The position numbers and the translations under genes are program-made. From Microbacterium allomyrinae (lineage in GTDB: Bacteria > Actinomycetota > Actinomycetes > Actinomycetales > Microbacteriaceae), in contig NZ_JAGTTN010000001.1 of NCBI RefSeq assembly GCF_020682705.1, forward strand, positions 186,001 through 250,000: 64,000 nt of DNA. Direction: 5' to 3'. The notes beneath the pieces are model-generated. The model made no database searches and had not been told where the DNA came from. It saw only the letters and a list, made by a program, of their open reading frames with translations. Positions 26,346 to 35,461 of this stretch are shown here, piece after piece; the stretch's first letter is position 1; each line of letters starts with the position of its first letter.

Positions 26346-27803
26346 AATACGACCGGATCGATCCCCTCCGACGCATTCTCGCCGCGTAGCCCCTTCGGGC
26401 GTCGCGCGATCGGCCTCTCGGTCGCCGCCGCAGTCGGTGGGTTCCTCTTCGGTTTCGACTCGTCGGTGATCAACGGCGCCGTCGACTCCATCTCGCAGGA
26501 CTTCGCGCTCAACGACGTCATCACCGGCTTCGTGGTCGCCATCGCGCTCCTGGGCTGTGCGGTCGGCGCGATCATCGCCGGCAACCTGTCGGACCGGTGG
26601 GGGCGCCTGCGGGTCATGTTCCTGGGCGCGATCATGTTCTTCGCCAGCTCGATCGGTGCCGCACTCGCGTTCTCGGCGTGGGATCTGGCGCTCTGGCGCG
26701 TCGTGGGCGGTCTCGGGATCGGCATCGCGTCGGTCATCGCTCCCGCGTACATCGCCGAGATCGCACCGCGGCAGATCCGCGGCGGCCTCGCATCCCTGCA
26801 GCAGCTCGCCATCACCCTCGGCATCTTCGCCGCGCTCCTGTCCGATGCCCTGCTCGCCAACACCGCCGGCGGCGCCGACAACGTCCTGTGGCTCGGACTC
26901 GAGGCCTGGCGGTGGATGTTCCTGATCGGCGTCATCCCGTCCGCCGTGTACGGCATCCTCTCGTTCACCCTCCCCGAGTCGCCCCGGTATCTCATCTCCA
27001 AGGGCCGCTACGACGAGGCGCGCACGATCTTCGCGCGCCTCGTGCCGCCGGCAGACCTCGACCACACCATCCGGGACCTGCAGACGGCGATCGAGACCGA
27101 TCGCAAGAACGAGGGCGTGTCGCTGCGGGGGCCGGTGCTGGGCCTCCAGCGGATCGTCTGGGTCGGCATCATCCTGTCGGTGTTCCAGCAGTTCGTCGGC
27201 ATCAACGTGATCTTCTACTACTCGACGAGTCTGTGGCAGTCCGTCGGCTTCGATGAGAGCGACTCGTTCACGATCAGCGTCGCCACCTCCATCACCAACG
27301 TGCTGGTCACCCTCATCGCGATCTTCCTCGTCGACAGGGTGGGGCGAAAGCCGATCCTGCTCACCGGCTCGGTCATGATGGCACTCTCGCTCGGGCTGAT
27401 GGCGATCTCGTTCGTGTTCTCCCAGACCGACGCCGAGGGCGCGGTCACGCTGCCGGCCCCCTGGGGACCGATCGCACTGGTCGCCGCGAACGTGTTCGTC
27501 GTCGGGTTCGGGGCGTCGTGGGGACCCCTGGTGTGGGTGCTTCTGGGCGAGATCTTCCCGAGTCGCATCCGTGGCAAGGCGCTCGGCGTCGCCGCCGGCG
27601 CCCAGTGGATCGCCAACTTCCTCATCACGATCTCGTTCCCGGCGATGTCGTCGTGGTCGCTTCCGCTCACGTACGGCATGTACGCCGCGTTCGCCGCACT
27701 GTCGTTCTTCTACGTCCTGTTCCGCATCCCCGAGACCAAGGGCATGGACATCGAGCAGACCGAGACCCTGTTCGTCCACAAGGACACCAAGACCGCCGGC
27801 TGA
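26343..27803 (+). CDS. MFS sugar:H+ symporter, XylE/AraE/GalP family
   Basis: A 486-residue transporter with 12 TM helices. Sugar-porter signatures are GGFLFGFDSSVINGA in helix 1, DRWGRLRV and DRVGRKPILL in the two inter-helix loops, PESPRYLISKGR after helix 6, QQFVGINVIFYYS in helix 7 and PETKGMD after helix 12. Substrate is probably a pentose or hexose; it cannot be narrowed. No metabolic gene is adjacent. The second MFS gene starts 43 bases downstream with its own promoter. Confidence 0.92.
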   Translation: MNTTGSIPSDAFSPRSPFGRRAIGLSVAAAVGGFLFGFDSSVINGAVDSISQDFALNDVITGFVVAIALLGCAVGAIIAGNLSDRWGRLRVMFLGAIMFFASSIGAALAFSAWDLALWRVVGGLGIGIASVIAPAYIAEIAPRQIRGGLASLQQLAITLGIFAALLSDALLANTAGGADNVLWLGLEAWRWMFLIGVIPSAVYGILSFTLPESPRYLISKGRYDEARTIFARLVPPADLDHTIRDLQTAIETDRKNEGVSLRGPVLGLQRIVWVGIILSVFQQFVGINVIFYYSTSLWQSVGFDESDSFTISVATSITNVLVTLIAIFLVDRVGRKPILLTGSVMMALSLGLMAISFVFSQTDAEGAVTLPAPWGPIALVAANVFVVGFGASWGPLVWVLLGEIFPSRIRGKALGVAAGAQWIANFLITISFPAMSSWSLPLTYGMYAAFAALSFFYVLFRIPETKGMDIEQTETLFVHKDTKTAG

Positions 27804-27833
27804 CGCGCCTCGCGGGGTGTCGGCTCCGCCTCC

Positions 27834-27848
27834 TAGGATTGACGGATG
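27834..27848 (+). promoter_or_regulatory. Leaderless-type promoter for the second MFS gene
   Basis: TAGGAT (27834-27839), TGACGG, ATG 27846. Confidence 0.5.
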
Positions 27849-29150
27849 CCCTCCCTCGGCGATCTGATCGCTCCCCGCCGACTGGGAACCGACTTCCGGT
27901 GGCTGCTCGCGTCGTCGTGGACGAGCAACCTCGGCGACGGCATCGCACTTGCCGCCGCGCCCCTGCTGATCGCGTCGCTGACCTCTTCGCCGTTGCTCGT
28001 CGCCGCCGGCGCGATGATGCAGTTCCTGCCGTGGCTGCTGTTCGGCCTGCTCGCCGGTGCCGTCGCCGACCATCACGACCGCCGCCGGCTCGTCATGCTC
28101 GCCAACGGCCTGCGAGCGGTGATCGTGCTCGCACTGGTCGTCTTCCTCGTCAGCGGCCAGGCGACGGTGTGGCTGGTTCTCGCGACGGCGTTCCTCTACG
28201 GCACGGCAGAGGTGTTCGCCGACTCCGCGGGCAGCACGCTGCTGCCGATGCTGGTGAAGCCCGCCGACCTCGGGATCGGCAATGCGCGCATGCAGGCCGG
28301 CTACCTCGTGGCCAACCAGCTCGCCGGTCCGCCGCTGGGCGCCTTCCTGTTCGCCGTCGGATCGTTCTGGCCCTTCGTGCTGCAGGCGGTCTGCGTGTCG
28401 CTCGCCGTGCTGCTCATCTCTCGGATCGCCCGCACCCCGGTACCGGAGCATCCGGGCGCCGTCCCGGGCACGAAGGCGCACGCGATCCGGGAGGGTCTGC
28501 AGTGGCTGCGCCACAACGCGCCGGTGCGCACCCTCGTGATCATCATCCTGGTGTTCAACATCACGTGGGCGGCCCCGTGGGGCGTCCTCGTGCTCTACGC
28601 GACCGAGCACCTCGGGATGGGCGCCGTCGGCTATGGCGCGCTCACCGCGGCGTCCGCGCTCGGCGGCCTCGTGGGGATCGGGAGCTTCGGCTGGCTCGAG
28701 AAGCACGTGTCGTTTGCGACGCTCATGCGCGTGTGTCTCTCGCTCGAGGTGCTCATGCACCTGGGCTTCGCGCTCACCACCGCCCCGGCGGTCGCGTTCG
28801 TCATCATGTTCGGCTTCGGCGTGTACGCGTTCGTGTGGGGCACGATCTCGACCACCGTTCGCCAGCGGCTGGTGCCGATGGAGCTCCAGGGCCGCATCGC
28901 CTCGGTCAACATGGTGGGCGTGTTCGGCGGGCTCGTGATCGGACAGTTCATCGGGGGCGTGCTGGCCCAGCTGTTCGGGCTCACCGCGCCGTGGTGGTTC
29001 GCCTTCGCGGGGTCGGCGATCACGCTGCTCCTGGTGTGGCGCTCGATCTCGCATATCGCCGCCGCGAAGCCTGTCATCGGGAACGACGCGGGCGAGGCGG
29101 GCGATCGGCCCAGCGAGCCCGGCGAGGGCGGCACGCCGCTGTTCGACTGA
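27846..29150 (+). CDS. MFS exporter, EntS-like
   Basis: A 434-residue membrane protein with about 12 helices. The N-terminal half has WTSNLGDGIALAAAPLL and the loop VADHHDRRRLV, the reduced MFS motif A of the EntS/MFS_3 drug or siderophore exporters. The C-terminal tail (about 30 residues) is acidic and glycine-rich. No siderophore or resistance gene is adjacent, so export cargo is unknown. It is convergent with tatD, with hairpins between them. Confidence 0.8.
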   Translation: MPSLGDLIAPRRLGTDFRWLLASSWTSNLGDGIALAAAPLLIASLTSSPLLVAAGAMMQFLPWLLFGLLAGAVADHHDRRRLVMLANGLRAVIVLALVVFLVSGQATVWLVLATAFLYGTAEVFADSAGSTLLPMLVKPADLGIGNARMQAGYLVANQLAGPPLGAFLFAVGSFWPFVLQAVCVSLAVLLISRIARTPVPEHPGAVPGTKAHAIREGLQWLRHNAPVRTLVIIILVFNITWAAPWGVLVLYATEHLGMGAVGYGALTAASALGGLVGIGSFGWLEKHVSFATLMRVCLSLEVLMHLGFALTTAPAVAFVIMFGFGVYAFVWGTISTTVRQRLVPMELQGRIASVNMVGVFGGLVIGQFIGGVLAQLFGLTAPWWFAFAGSAITLLLVWRSISHIAAAKPVIGNDAGEAGDRPSEPGEGGTPLFD

Positions 29151-29152
29151 CG

Positions 29153-29198
29153 GCCTCGCCTGACGCTCGGGCTGCGAGGCATCGCTCGTCCTCGAGCG
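29153..29198. terminator. Two hairpins between convergent genes
   Basis: GCCTCGC (29153-29159) pairs with GCGAGGC (29174-29180). A second compact stem, CGCTCG-tcct-CGAGCG (29183-29198), follows and is trailed by CTTGT. They lie between the stops of the MFS gene (29150) and tatD (29203). Confidence 0.55.
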
Positions 29199-29202
29199 CT
29201 TG

Positions 29203-30114
29203 TCAGTCCTCGAACGCCCCGTAGACCTCGAGCGTGTTGGCGGCGAGCTGCGCGCACAGCTCGTCGACGTCGACGCCGAGCTGGGCGGCCATGTATCGCA
29301 CGGTCACCGGGATCAGATACGGCGCGTTGGGTCGCCCGCGGTGCGGCGCCGGAGTGAGGAACGGAGCATCCGTCTCCACGAGGATGCGCTCGCGCGGGAT
29401 CACCGCGAGCGCGTCGCGGAGGTTCTGAGCGTTGTTGAAGGTGACGTTTCCGGCGAAAGAAAGCCAGTATCCCCGCTCGCCCGCGATACGCGCCATGTCG
29501 GCGTCGCCCGAGAAGCAGTGGAACACGGTGCGTTCGGGCGCTCCCACCCGCTCGAGCGTGTCGAGCACGGCGTCGTGCGCGTCGCGGTCGTGGATCTGCA
29601 TCGCGATGCCGTGCTTCTTCGCGAGGGCGATGTGCGCTTCGAAGCTCTCGAACTGGGCAGGTCGGCCCTCCTCGCCCGTGCGGAAGAAGTCGAGCCCGGT
29701 CTCGCCAATCGCGCGCACCCTGGGCTGGGCGGCGAGCTCGTCGATGGCCGCGATGGCCTCGTCGAGCCGGCCGGCCTCCGCATAGGCGGGCGCCTCGTTC
29801 GGGTGGATGGCGACGGCTGCGAGCACACGGGGGTGGGATGCCGCCGCCCATGCCGACCACCGGCTCGAGTCGATGTCGCCGCCCGCCTGCACGACACCCA
29901 CCACGCCGACGTCGCCCGCGCGGTCGAGCTGCTCGTCGAGCGAGAGGCCGATGCCGTCCTCGATCTCGAGGTGCGCATGGTTGTCGTACACCGGCACCGC
30001 AAGCGGTTCGGGCGCTACGGGGTACGTGACGTCACGCGATCCCTTCTCGCGGGTGCGCACGTACTGCGACGGGTCGGTTCCCTCGGACGCGTACGGGACG
30101 GCGGGGTCAGTCAT
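29203..30114 (-). CDS. tatD: TatD-family metal-dependent hydrolase
   Basis: A 303-residue TIM-barrel hydrolase of the TatD DNase family. The metal ligands are visible in DNHAHLEIEDG, ETGLDFF, QIHDRDAHD, FHCFSGD and VETDAPFLTP. AAGGGG lies seven bases before ATG 30114. It follows metG on the same strand with a 145-base gap, as in many actinobacteria where metG, tatD and ksgA are neighbours. The gap contains an imperfect inverted repeat. Confidence 0.92.
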   Translation of the reverse strand: MTDPAVPYASEGTDPSQYVRTREKGSRDVTYPVAPEPLAVPVYDNHAHLEIEDGIGLSLDEQLDRAGDVGVVGVVQAGGDIDSSRWSAWAAASHPRVLAAVAIHPNEAPAYAEAGRLDEAIAAIDELAAQPRVRAIGETGLDFFRTGEEGRPAQFESFEAHIALAKKHGIAMQIHDRDAHDAVLDTLERVGAPERTVFHCFSGDADMARIAGERGYWLSFAGNVTFNNAQNLRDALAVIPRERILVETDAPFLTPAPHRGRPNAPYLIPVTVRYMAAQLGVDVDELCAQLAANTLEVYGAFED

Positions 30115-30147
30115 TCTCGTTCCCCTTCTGCTCGGCGCGGCCCGGAG

Positions 30148-30220
30148 GTGTCCCTATTTCGGTCGCGAGGCGGCACTCCCGCGGATGTTCCGGGGACATG
30201 AAGGCGAGAAATCGGGACAC
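30148..30220. repeat. 73-bp element with 13-nt inverted ends, upstream of tatD
   Basis: GTGTCCCTATTTC (30148-30160) is the inverse of GAAATCGGGACAC (30208-30220) with a single mismatch. It fills much of the metG-tatD gap. It could be a folded leader, an attenuator, or a MITE-like relic; no target duplication is obvious. Confidence 0.45.
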
Positions 30221-30259
30221 GGTACGCACGGTCGAGGGCAGGGCGATCGGCGAGGCGGG

Positions 30260-31876
30260 TCAGACCGTCTGCTCTACGCGCGGGAACAGCGGCGCGAGCC
30301 CGTTCACCGACGAGCCGGGCTTCAGCACGCCCCAGGCTCCCGCTTCGCGGATCGGCTGGTCCACGAGGCGCCCGATCGACTCGGCGGCGCCGAGCGCGAT
30401 CCAGAGCTTCTCGGTCGCGACTGGCATCACCGGCGACAGCAGCACCGCGAGCGCCCGCAAGCCCTCCGCGGCGGTGTAGAGCACGGTGCCGAGACGCTCG
30501 CGCTGGGTGTCGTCCTTGGCGAGCGCCCACGGCTCGTTCTCGGTGATGTACAGGTTGAGCGCGTCGACGATCGTCCAGATCGAGCTGATCGCCTCGTCGA
30601 TGCGGAACCGCTCGATCGCCTCGTCCGCTGCGGTCGCGGCATTTGCCACCGTCTGTTGGATGGCGAGGTCCCCCGGAAGGTAGTCGCCGGCAGGCGGAAC
30701 GATCCCCTCGAAGTAGCGCTCGAGCATGGCCGTCGTGCGCGAGGCCAGGTTGCCGAAGCCGTTGGCGAGCTCGGCCTGGTAGCGGGCCGAGAGGTCTTCC
30801 CACGAGAACGAGCCGTCCTGGCCGAAGGCGATCGCCGACAGGAAGTAGAACCGGTAGGCGTCCGAGCCGAACACGTCGGTGATCTCGGTCGGCGCGATGC
30901 CGGTGAGCTTGGACTTCGACATCTTCTCGCCGCCGACGAGCAGCCAGCCGTGCGCGAAGACCCCCTTGGGCACCTCGACCCCGGCAGCCATGAGCATGGC
31001 GGGCCAGATGACGGCGTGGAAGCGCAGGATGTCTTTTCCGACCACGTGATATGCGGGCCAGCGGCGCGCGAACTCCCCCTGCCCGGAGTTCGACGAAGGG
31101 CTGGCACCGTCGACGAGTTCAGCGCCATAGCCGACGGCCGTGGCGTAGTTGAGCAGCGCGTCGACCCAGACGTAGATGACGTGCGACTCGTCCCACGGCA
31201 GCGGGATGCCCCAGTCGAACGTCGAGCGCGAGATCGACAGGTCCTTGAGTCCGTTCTTGACGAACGAGACGACCTCGTTGCGCGCGGACTCGGGGCGGAC
31301 GAAGTCGGGCACGCTCGAGTACAGCTCGAGCAGCTTGTCCTGGAACTCGCTGAGCTTGAAGAAGTAGTTCTTCTCCTGCAGCAGCTCGAGCGGCTTCGAG
31401 TGGATCGCACAGACCTTGAGACCCTCGAACGGCCCTTCGCCGTCGACGATCTCGGACTCGGTCTTGAACTCCTCGCAGCCCACGCAGTACAGCGCCTCGA
31501 ACTCGCCGGCGTAGATGTAGCCGCGGTCGTAGATGGCCTGCACGAACGCCTGCACGCGCTTTTCGTGGCGAGGCTGCGTGGTGCGGATGAAGTCGTCGTT
31601 GGCGACGTCGAGCGTCTTCAGCAGCGGGAACCACGACTCGCCGACGAGCCGGTCCACCCACTCCTGCGGGGTCGCCCCGTTCGCCGACGCAGCGCGCATC
31701 ATCTTCTGGCCGTGCTCGTCGGTGCCCGTGAGCATCCACGTGTCGTCGCCCGCCTGGCGGTGCCAGCGCGCGAGAGTGTCGACGGCCACGGTCGTGTAGC
31801 CGTGGCCGATGTGGGGAACGTCGCTCGGATAGTAGATCGGCGTCGTGATGTAGAAGGACGAGGGGCCGGAAGTCAC
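30260..31876 (-). CDS. metG: Methionyl-tRNA synthetase
   Basis: A 538-residue class I synthetase that charges tRNA-Met. HIGH appears as PHIGHGYTT (about residues 21-29) and KMSKS as GEKMSKSKLTG. A reduced zinc-knuckle region is seen as YCVGCEEFKTE and a following Cys. No C-terminal dimerisation/tRNA-binding extension is present, as is common in actinobacteria. GTG 31876 follows TAGACT by six bases. Confidence 0.97.
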   Translation of the reverse strand: MTSGPSSFYITTPIYYPSDVPHIGHGYTTVAVDTLARWHRQAGDDTWMLTGTDEHGQKMMRAASANGATPQEWVDRLVGESWFPLLKTLDVANDDFIRTTQPRHEKRVQAFVQAIYDRGYIYAGEFEALYCVGCEEFKTESEIVDGEGPFEGLKVCAIHSKPLELLQEKNYFFKLSEFQDKLLELYSSVPDFVRPESARNEVVSFVKNGLKDLSISRSTFDWGIPLPWDESHVIYVWVDALLNYATAVGYGAELVDGASPSSNSGQGEFARRWPAYHVVGKDILRFHAVIWPAMLMAAGVEVPKGVFAHGWLLVGGEKMSKSKLTGIAPTEITDVFGSDAYRFYFLSAIAFGQDGSFSWEDLSARYQAELANGFGNLASRTTAMLERYFEGIVPPAGDYLPGDLAIQQTVANAATAADEAIERFRIDEAISSIWTIVDALNLYITENEPWALAKDDTQRERLGTVLYTAAEGLRALAVLLSPVMPVATEKLWIALGAAESIGRLVDQPIREAGAWGVLKPGSSVNGLAPLFPRVEQTV

Positions 31877-31888
31877 TCGACGAGTCTA
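31874..31888 (-). promoter_or_regulatory. Leaderless-type promoter for metG
   Basis: Minus-strand TAGACT, CGTCGA, GTG 31876, with no ribosome site. The 179-base gap up to the LacI gene also has the palindrome GGCCCGATCGGGCC (31939-31952) and no gene. Confidence 0.55.
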
Positions 31889-32055
31889 GCCAGCGCGGAT
31901 GCCGCGGCCGCCGCTATGACGGATCGCCCGGTCCCGGCGGCCCGATCGGGCCCCGCCGTAATACGCGGGCGGCCTCCTCGCGCCTCGATCCGTCGCCGGC
32001 GGTCGCTCGCTCGCCGGCCGGGCATCGCCGGGCGATCCGAGCCGGTCGGAGCGCG

Positions 32056-33072
32056 TCAGGCGCTCGCGCGCACCACGAGCGTCGTCGGCAGGGTGATCGG
32101 CTTCGGGTCGGCTCCCGCGATCACCTCGAGCAGGAGAGCCACCATCTCGTCGCTCAGGCGGTCCCAGGGCTGGCGCATCGTGGTGAGGGGCGGCTCGTGC
32201 GTCGCGGCGAGGCCGGAGTCGTCGAAGCCTGCCACGGCGATGTCGTCGGGAACGCGCAGTCCCGCCTTGCGGATCGCGGCGATCGCGCCGGCCGCCATGA
32301 GGTCGCTGGCGGCGAAGACGGCGTCGATACGGCCGGAGCGCTCCAGCAGTCGTGTCATTGCCGCAGCTCCCGACTCCTGGCTGTAGTCGCCCTCCTCGAC
32401 GAGCGCCTGGTCGAAGTGCTCGCCCATCTCGTCGCGGAAGCCGACCAGGCGGTACCGCCCGCCGGGAGTGTCGTGAGGGCCGGCGATCATCGCGATGCGC
32501 CGGTGGCCGCGCCCGAGCAGATAACGGGTCATCTCCCGCGCGGAGCCCTCTTCGTCGACGGACACCGTCGGCACCTGGGCGTCGTGACCGAGCGGGATGC
32601 CGCAGCACACGGTGGGCACGCCCGCTTCGAGCAGCGCTTCGACCAGCGGATCGGCTTCGTGCGACGAGATCAGCAGCACGCCGTCGACGTGTCCGGCGCT
32701 GACGAAGTGCGCGACGTTGGCGCGCTCGGCCGGTGTGCCGGCGACGAGCAGGACGAGGGTCATCGATCGCTGTGCCAGGGCACCGGCTGCTCCGCGCAGC
32801 AGGAGCGCGAAGGTCGGATCGTCGAACAGGAGATGCTGAGGCTCGGTCAGGAGGAAGGCGAGCGAGCCTGCGCGCCCGGTGGCCAGGCTCCTCGCGGCGT
32901 GGTTGGCCGTGTACCCCGTGCGCCGGATCGCGTCGTCCACCGCCGCGCGCGCGTCGGGCGACACCCAATGCCCGCCGTTGATGACGCGCGAAACGGTGCC
33001 GCGCGACACTCCGGCCGCTGCGGCCACGTCACGGATGGTCGGCTTGCGCCGCACAGACGTCGTCTCCTCCAC
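32056..33072 (-). CDS. LacI/GalR-family repressor of the galactan locus
   Basis: A 338-residue regulator. The DNA-binding head reads KPTIRDVAAAAGVSRGTVSR, followed by the hinge with VSPDARAAVDDAIRRTGY. The rest is a periplasmic-binding-protein-like sensor with FDDSGLAATHEPPLTTMRQP near the C-terminus. I prefer GTG 33072, eight bases after TAGAGT; GTG 33054 is an alternative with GGAGGA upstream. It is divergent from the GH42 gene, and two 18-bp palindromes lie between them. Galactose or galacto-oligosaccharide is the probable inducer, from context. Confidence 0.9.
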   Translation of the reverse strand: MEETTSVRRKPTIRDVAAAAGVSRGTVSRVINGGHWVSPDARAAVDDAIRRTGYTANHAARSLATGRAGSLAFLLTEPQHLLFDDPTFALLLRGAAGALAQRSMTLVLLVAGTPAERANVAHFVSAGHVDGVLLISSHEADPLVEALLEAGVPTVCCGIPLGHDAQVPTVSVDEEGSAREMTRYLLGRGHRRIAMIAGPHDTPGGRYRLVGFRDEMGEHFDQALVEEGDYSQESGAAAMTRLLERSGRIDAVFAASDLMAAGAIAAIRKAGLRVPDDIAVAGFDDSGLAATHEPPLTTMRQPWDRLSDEMVALLLEVIAGADPKPITLPTTLVVRASA

Positions 33073-33125
33073 AACGGGCGACTCTACCCCTCGCCAGGGA
33101 CGACTGCGCGGCGACACGACCAAAG

Positions 33126-33143
33126 ACTGTGACCGGTCACAGT
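33126..33143. promoter_or_regulatory. LacI-type operator 1 (perfect 18-bp palindrome)
   Basis: ACTGTGACCGGTCACAGT is perfectly palindromic. It lies 54 bases upstream of the repressor start and 119 bases before the GH42 start. Confidence 0.8.
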
Positions 33144-33194
33144 TGAGTAACGGTTCGACAACAGCCCCTGCGCCGAGGCATCCGCTCGGGTAGA

Positions 33195-33212
33195 ACTGTG
33201 ACCGGTCCCAGT
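33195..33212. promoter_or_regulatory. LacI-type operator 2
   Basis: ACTGTGACCGGTCCCAGT differs from operator 1 at one base. Its centre is 69 bp from that of operator 1. It overlaps a TAGAAC hexamer (33191-33196) that could be the GH42 -10 element, so bound repressor would block the promoter. Confidence 0.78.
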
Positions 33213-33261
33213 CTTCGTCGGCGCGGGGCCGAGAACTGATTCCGACCCGATGGAGCGTCCC

Positions 33262-35304
33262 ATGACTTCGCCGAACCCCTGGCCCGCGATGCGGGGTATC
33301 GCCTATGGCGGCGACTACACCCCCGAGCAGTGGCCGCGGGAGGTGTGGCGCGAGGACGTCGCCCTCATGCGCGAAGCCGGCGTCAACCTGGTGAGCGTCG
33401 GCATCTTCTCGTGGGCGCTGCTGGAGACGAGCGAGGGCGTCTTCGACTTCGCCTGGCTCGACGAACTGCTCGATCTGCTGCACGAGAACGGCGTCTCGGT
33501 CGACCTCGGCACGCCCACCGCCTCTCCCCCGGCGTGGTTCTTCGCCGACCACCCCGACGCGCACATCACGACCCGCGAGGGCACCGTGATGGGCTTCGGG
33601 GCACGCGGCATGGCCTCGCACTCCTCCCTCGCCTACCGCGAAGCCATCGTCCGCATCGCCTCGGCCCTCGCCGAGCGCTACGGCGCGCACCCCGCGGTCG
33701 TGCTGTGGCACGTGCACAACGAGTACGGCGTGCCCGTGGGCGAGGACTACTCCCCCCAGTCGGTGCGCGCCTTCCGCGAGTGGCTGCGGACGAAGTACGG
33801 CACGCTCGACGCGCTCAACGCCGCGTGGGGCACGACGTTCTGGGGTCAGCGCTACGGCGAGTGGGATCACGTCGGCGCGCCGGCTGCGGCGCCCTCGGTG
33901 GTCAATCCCGCGCAGCGCCTGGACTTCGCGCGCTTCACCGATCACCAACTGCGCGCCTGCTTCATCGCCGAGCGCGACGCCATCCGCGCGCACGCCTCGC
34001 AGCCGATCACCACGAACTTCATGGCGAATCAGAGCTGGACGACCGACATGTGGGCATGGGCACGCGAGGTCGACATCGTCTCGGACGACCACTACCTGTG
34101 GGCCGCCGACCCCGAGGGCGAGATCGGACTCGCGATCGCGGCCGATCTGTCGCGCTCGGTGGGCGGCGGTGCGCCGTGGATCCTCATGGAGCACTCGACC
34201 TCGGCGGTCAACTGGCAGCCCCGCAACATCGCCAAGCGACCCGGCGAGATGGCACGCAACTCGCTCACCCACCTCGCCCGCGGCGCCGATGCCATCCTCT
34301 TCTTCCAGTGGCGCGCCTCGCGGTCGGGGGCGGAGAAGTTCCACTCCGCGATGATCCCCCACGCCGGCACGACGTCGCGGGTGTGGCGCGAGGTCGTCGA
34401 ACTCGGCGGAACACTCGGCCGCCTCGACGAGATCCGCGGGTCGCGCGTGCAGGCAGAGGTCGCGATCCTGTGGGACTTCGAGTCGTTCTGGGCACAGGAC
34501 CTCGAATGGCGCCCGTCGGTCGACGTCTCGCACACCGAGCAGATCCGCGCGTACTACGAGCGGCTGTGGCGCGACGGCGTCACCGTCGATTTCGCTCTGC
34601 CCGGCCAGGACCTCTCGGCCTACAAGCTGGTGATCGCTCCCGCCCAGTACCTGCTGAGCGCCGCGGACGCCGCGAACCTGACCCGGTACGTCCAGGCGGG
34701 CGGCACGCTCGTGGTGTCGTTCTTCTCGGCCGTCGTCGACGAGAACGACGCCGTGCACCCCGGCGGCTTCCTGGCGCCCCTGCGCGATGCGCTCGGACTC
34801 GTCGTCGAGGAGTTCCTACCTGTCCGCGAAGGCGTCGAGACGACCATCGACTGGCAGGGCGGATCGCCCGCACGCCTGGTGGCCACGGCCTGGCACGAGG
34901 ACCTCGTGCTTGAGGGCGCCGACGCCGTGGCGGCCTACGTCGACGGACCCGGCGCCGGAAAGCCCGCGATCACGCGACACGGTCACGACGGCGGCGGCGT
35001 GGGATGGTACGTCAGTACCAAGCTGGATGCCGCGGGCCTGTCGCACCTGATGGCGGCCGTCTACCTCGATGCCGGCGTCGTCCCGCCGGGACACCCGGAG
35101 GGGCTGGAGGTCGTCGTCCGCGACGGCGACGACGCCCGATACGTGATCGCCGTGAACCACCGCGACACTCCCGCGCAACTCGCAGGCTCCGGCATCGAGC
35201 TGGTCAGCGGCGTGGCCGTGAGCCGATCGATGACGGTGGAACCCGGCGGCGTCGCCGTCCTTCGCACATCGCTTCCGCTCCCCCCGGGAGGTGATCGCGC
35301 CTAG
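33262..35304 (+). CDS. GH42 beta-galactosidase
   Basis: A 680-residue intracellular enzyme releasing galactose from beta-galactosides. The GH42 barrel starts with GIAYGGDYTPEQWP; the acid/base is Glu154 in HVHNEYG and the nucleophile Glu310 in LMEHSTSAVNWQ. The trimerisation domain (about residues 395-600) and a C-terminal beta domain follow. No signal peptide is present. ATG 33262 has GGAG six bases upstream; the ATG at 33250 overlaps that site and is less likely. It is the first plus-strand gene of the locus and sits beside two operators. Confidence 0.95.
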   Translation: MTSPNPWPAMRGIAYGGDYTPEQWPREVWREDVALMREAGVNLVSVGIFSWALLETSEGVFDFAWLDELLDLLHENGVSVDLGTPTASPPAWFFADHPDAHITTREGTVMGFGARGMASHSSLAYREAIVRIASALAERYGAHPAVVLWHVHNEYGVPVGEDYSPQSVRAFREWLRTKYGTLDALNAAWGTTFWGQRYGEWDHVGAPAAAPSVVNPAQRLDFARFTDHQLRACFIAERDAIRAHASQPITTNFMANQSWTTDMWAWAREVDIVSDDHYLWAADPEGEIGLAIAADLSRSVGGGAPWILMEHSTSAVNWQPRNIAKRPGEMARNSLTHLARGADAILFFQWRASRSGAEKFHSAMIPHAGTTSRVWREVVELGGTLGRLDEIRGSRVQAEVAILWDFESFWAQDLEWRPSVDVSHTEQIRAYYERLWRDGVTVDFALPGQDLSAYKLVIAPAQYLLSAADAANLTRYVQAGGTLVVSFFSAVVDENDAVHPGGFLAPLRDALGLVVEEFLPVREGVETTIDWQGGSPARLVATAWHEDLVLEGADAVAAYVDGPGAGKPAITRHGHDGGGVGWYVSTKLDAAGLSHLMAAVYLDAGVVPPGHPEGLEVVVRDGDDARYVIAVNHRDTPAQLAGSGIELVSGVAVSRSMTVEPGGVAVLRTSLPLPPGGDRA

Positions 35305-35461
35305 AGCGGCAACCACTGGTCTCGCCCTCGGCCCCGGGGTACCGTCTGAGCGAGATCGTCGACAGCACAGCATCACGATTCCCGGGCACCAACACCAACC
35401 GGTCGCGACGGCGCGACCTGCGAGAGCAGCGCCGCCTCGACCACTTCCTGGAAGGAATATC

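Noticed and set aside
26250-29054. Long open frame opposite the two MFS transporter genes
   Set aside because: Composition is Arg/Asp/Glu/His-rich without motifs, as expected for an antisense shadow of hydrophobic proteins.
33126-33212. Insertion-sequence ends
   Set aside because: The palindromes sit between divergent sugar genes, recur in the same locus, and no transposase or target duplication is present.
33073-34758. N-terminal extension of the LacI gene across the GH42 gene
   Set aside because: The extension would cover the operators and the GH42 coding region; the HTH starts right after GTG 33072/33054, as usual for the family.
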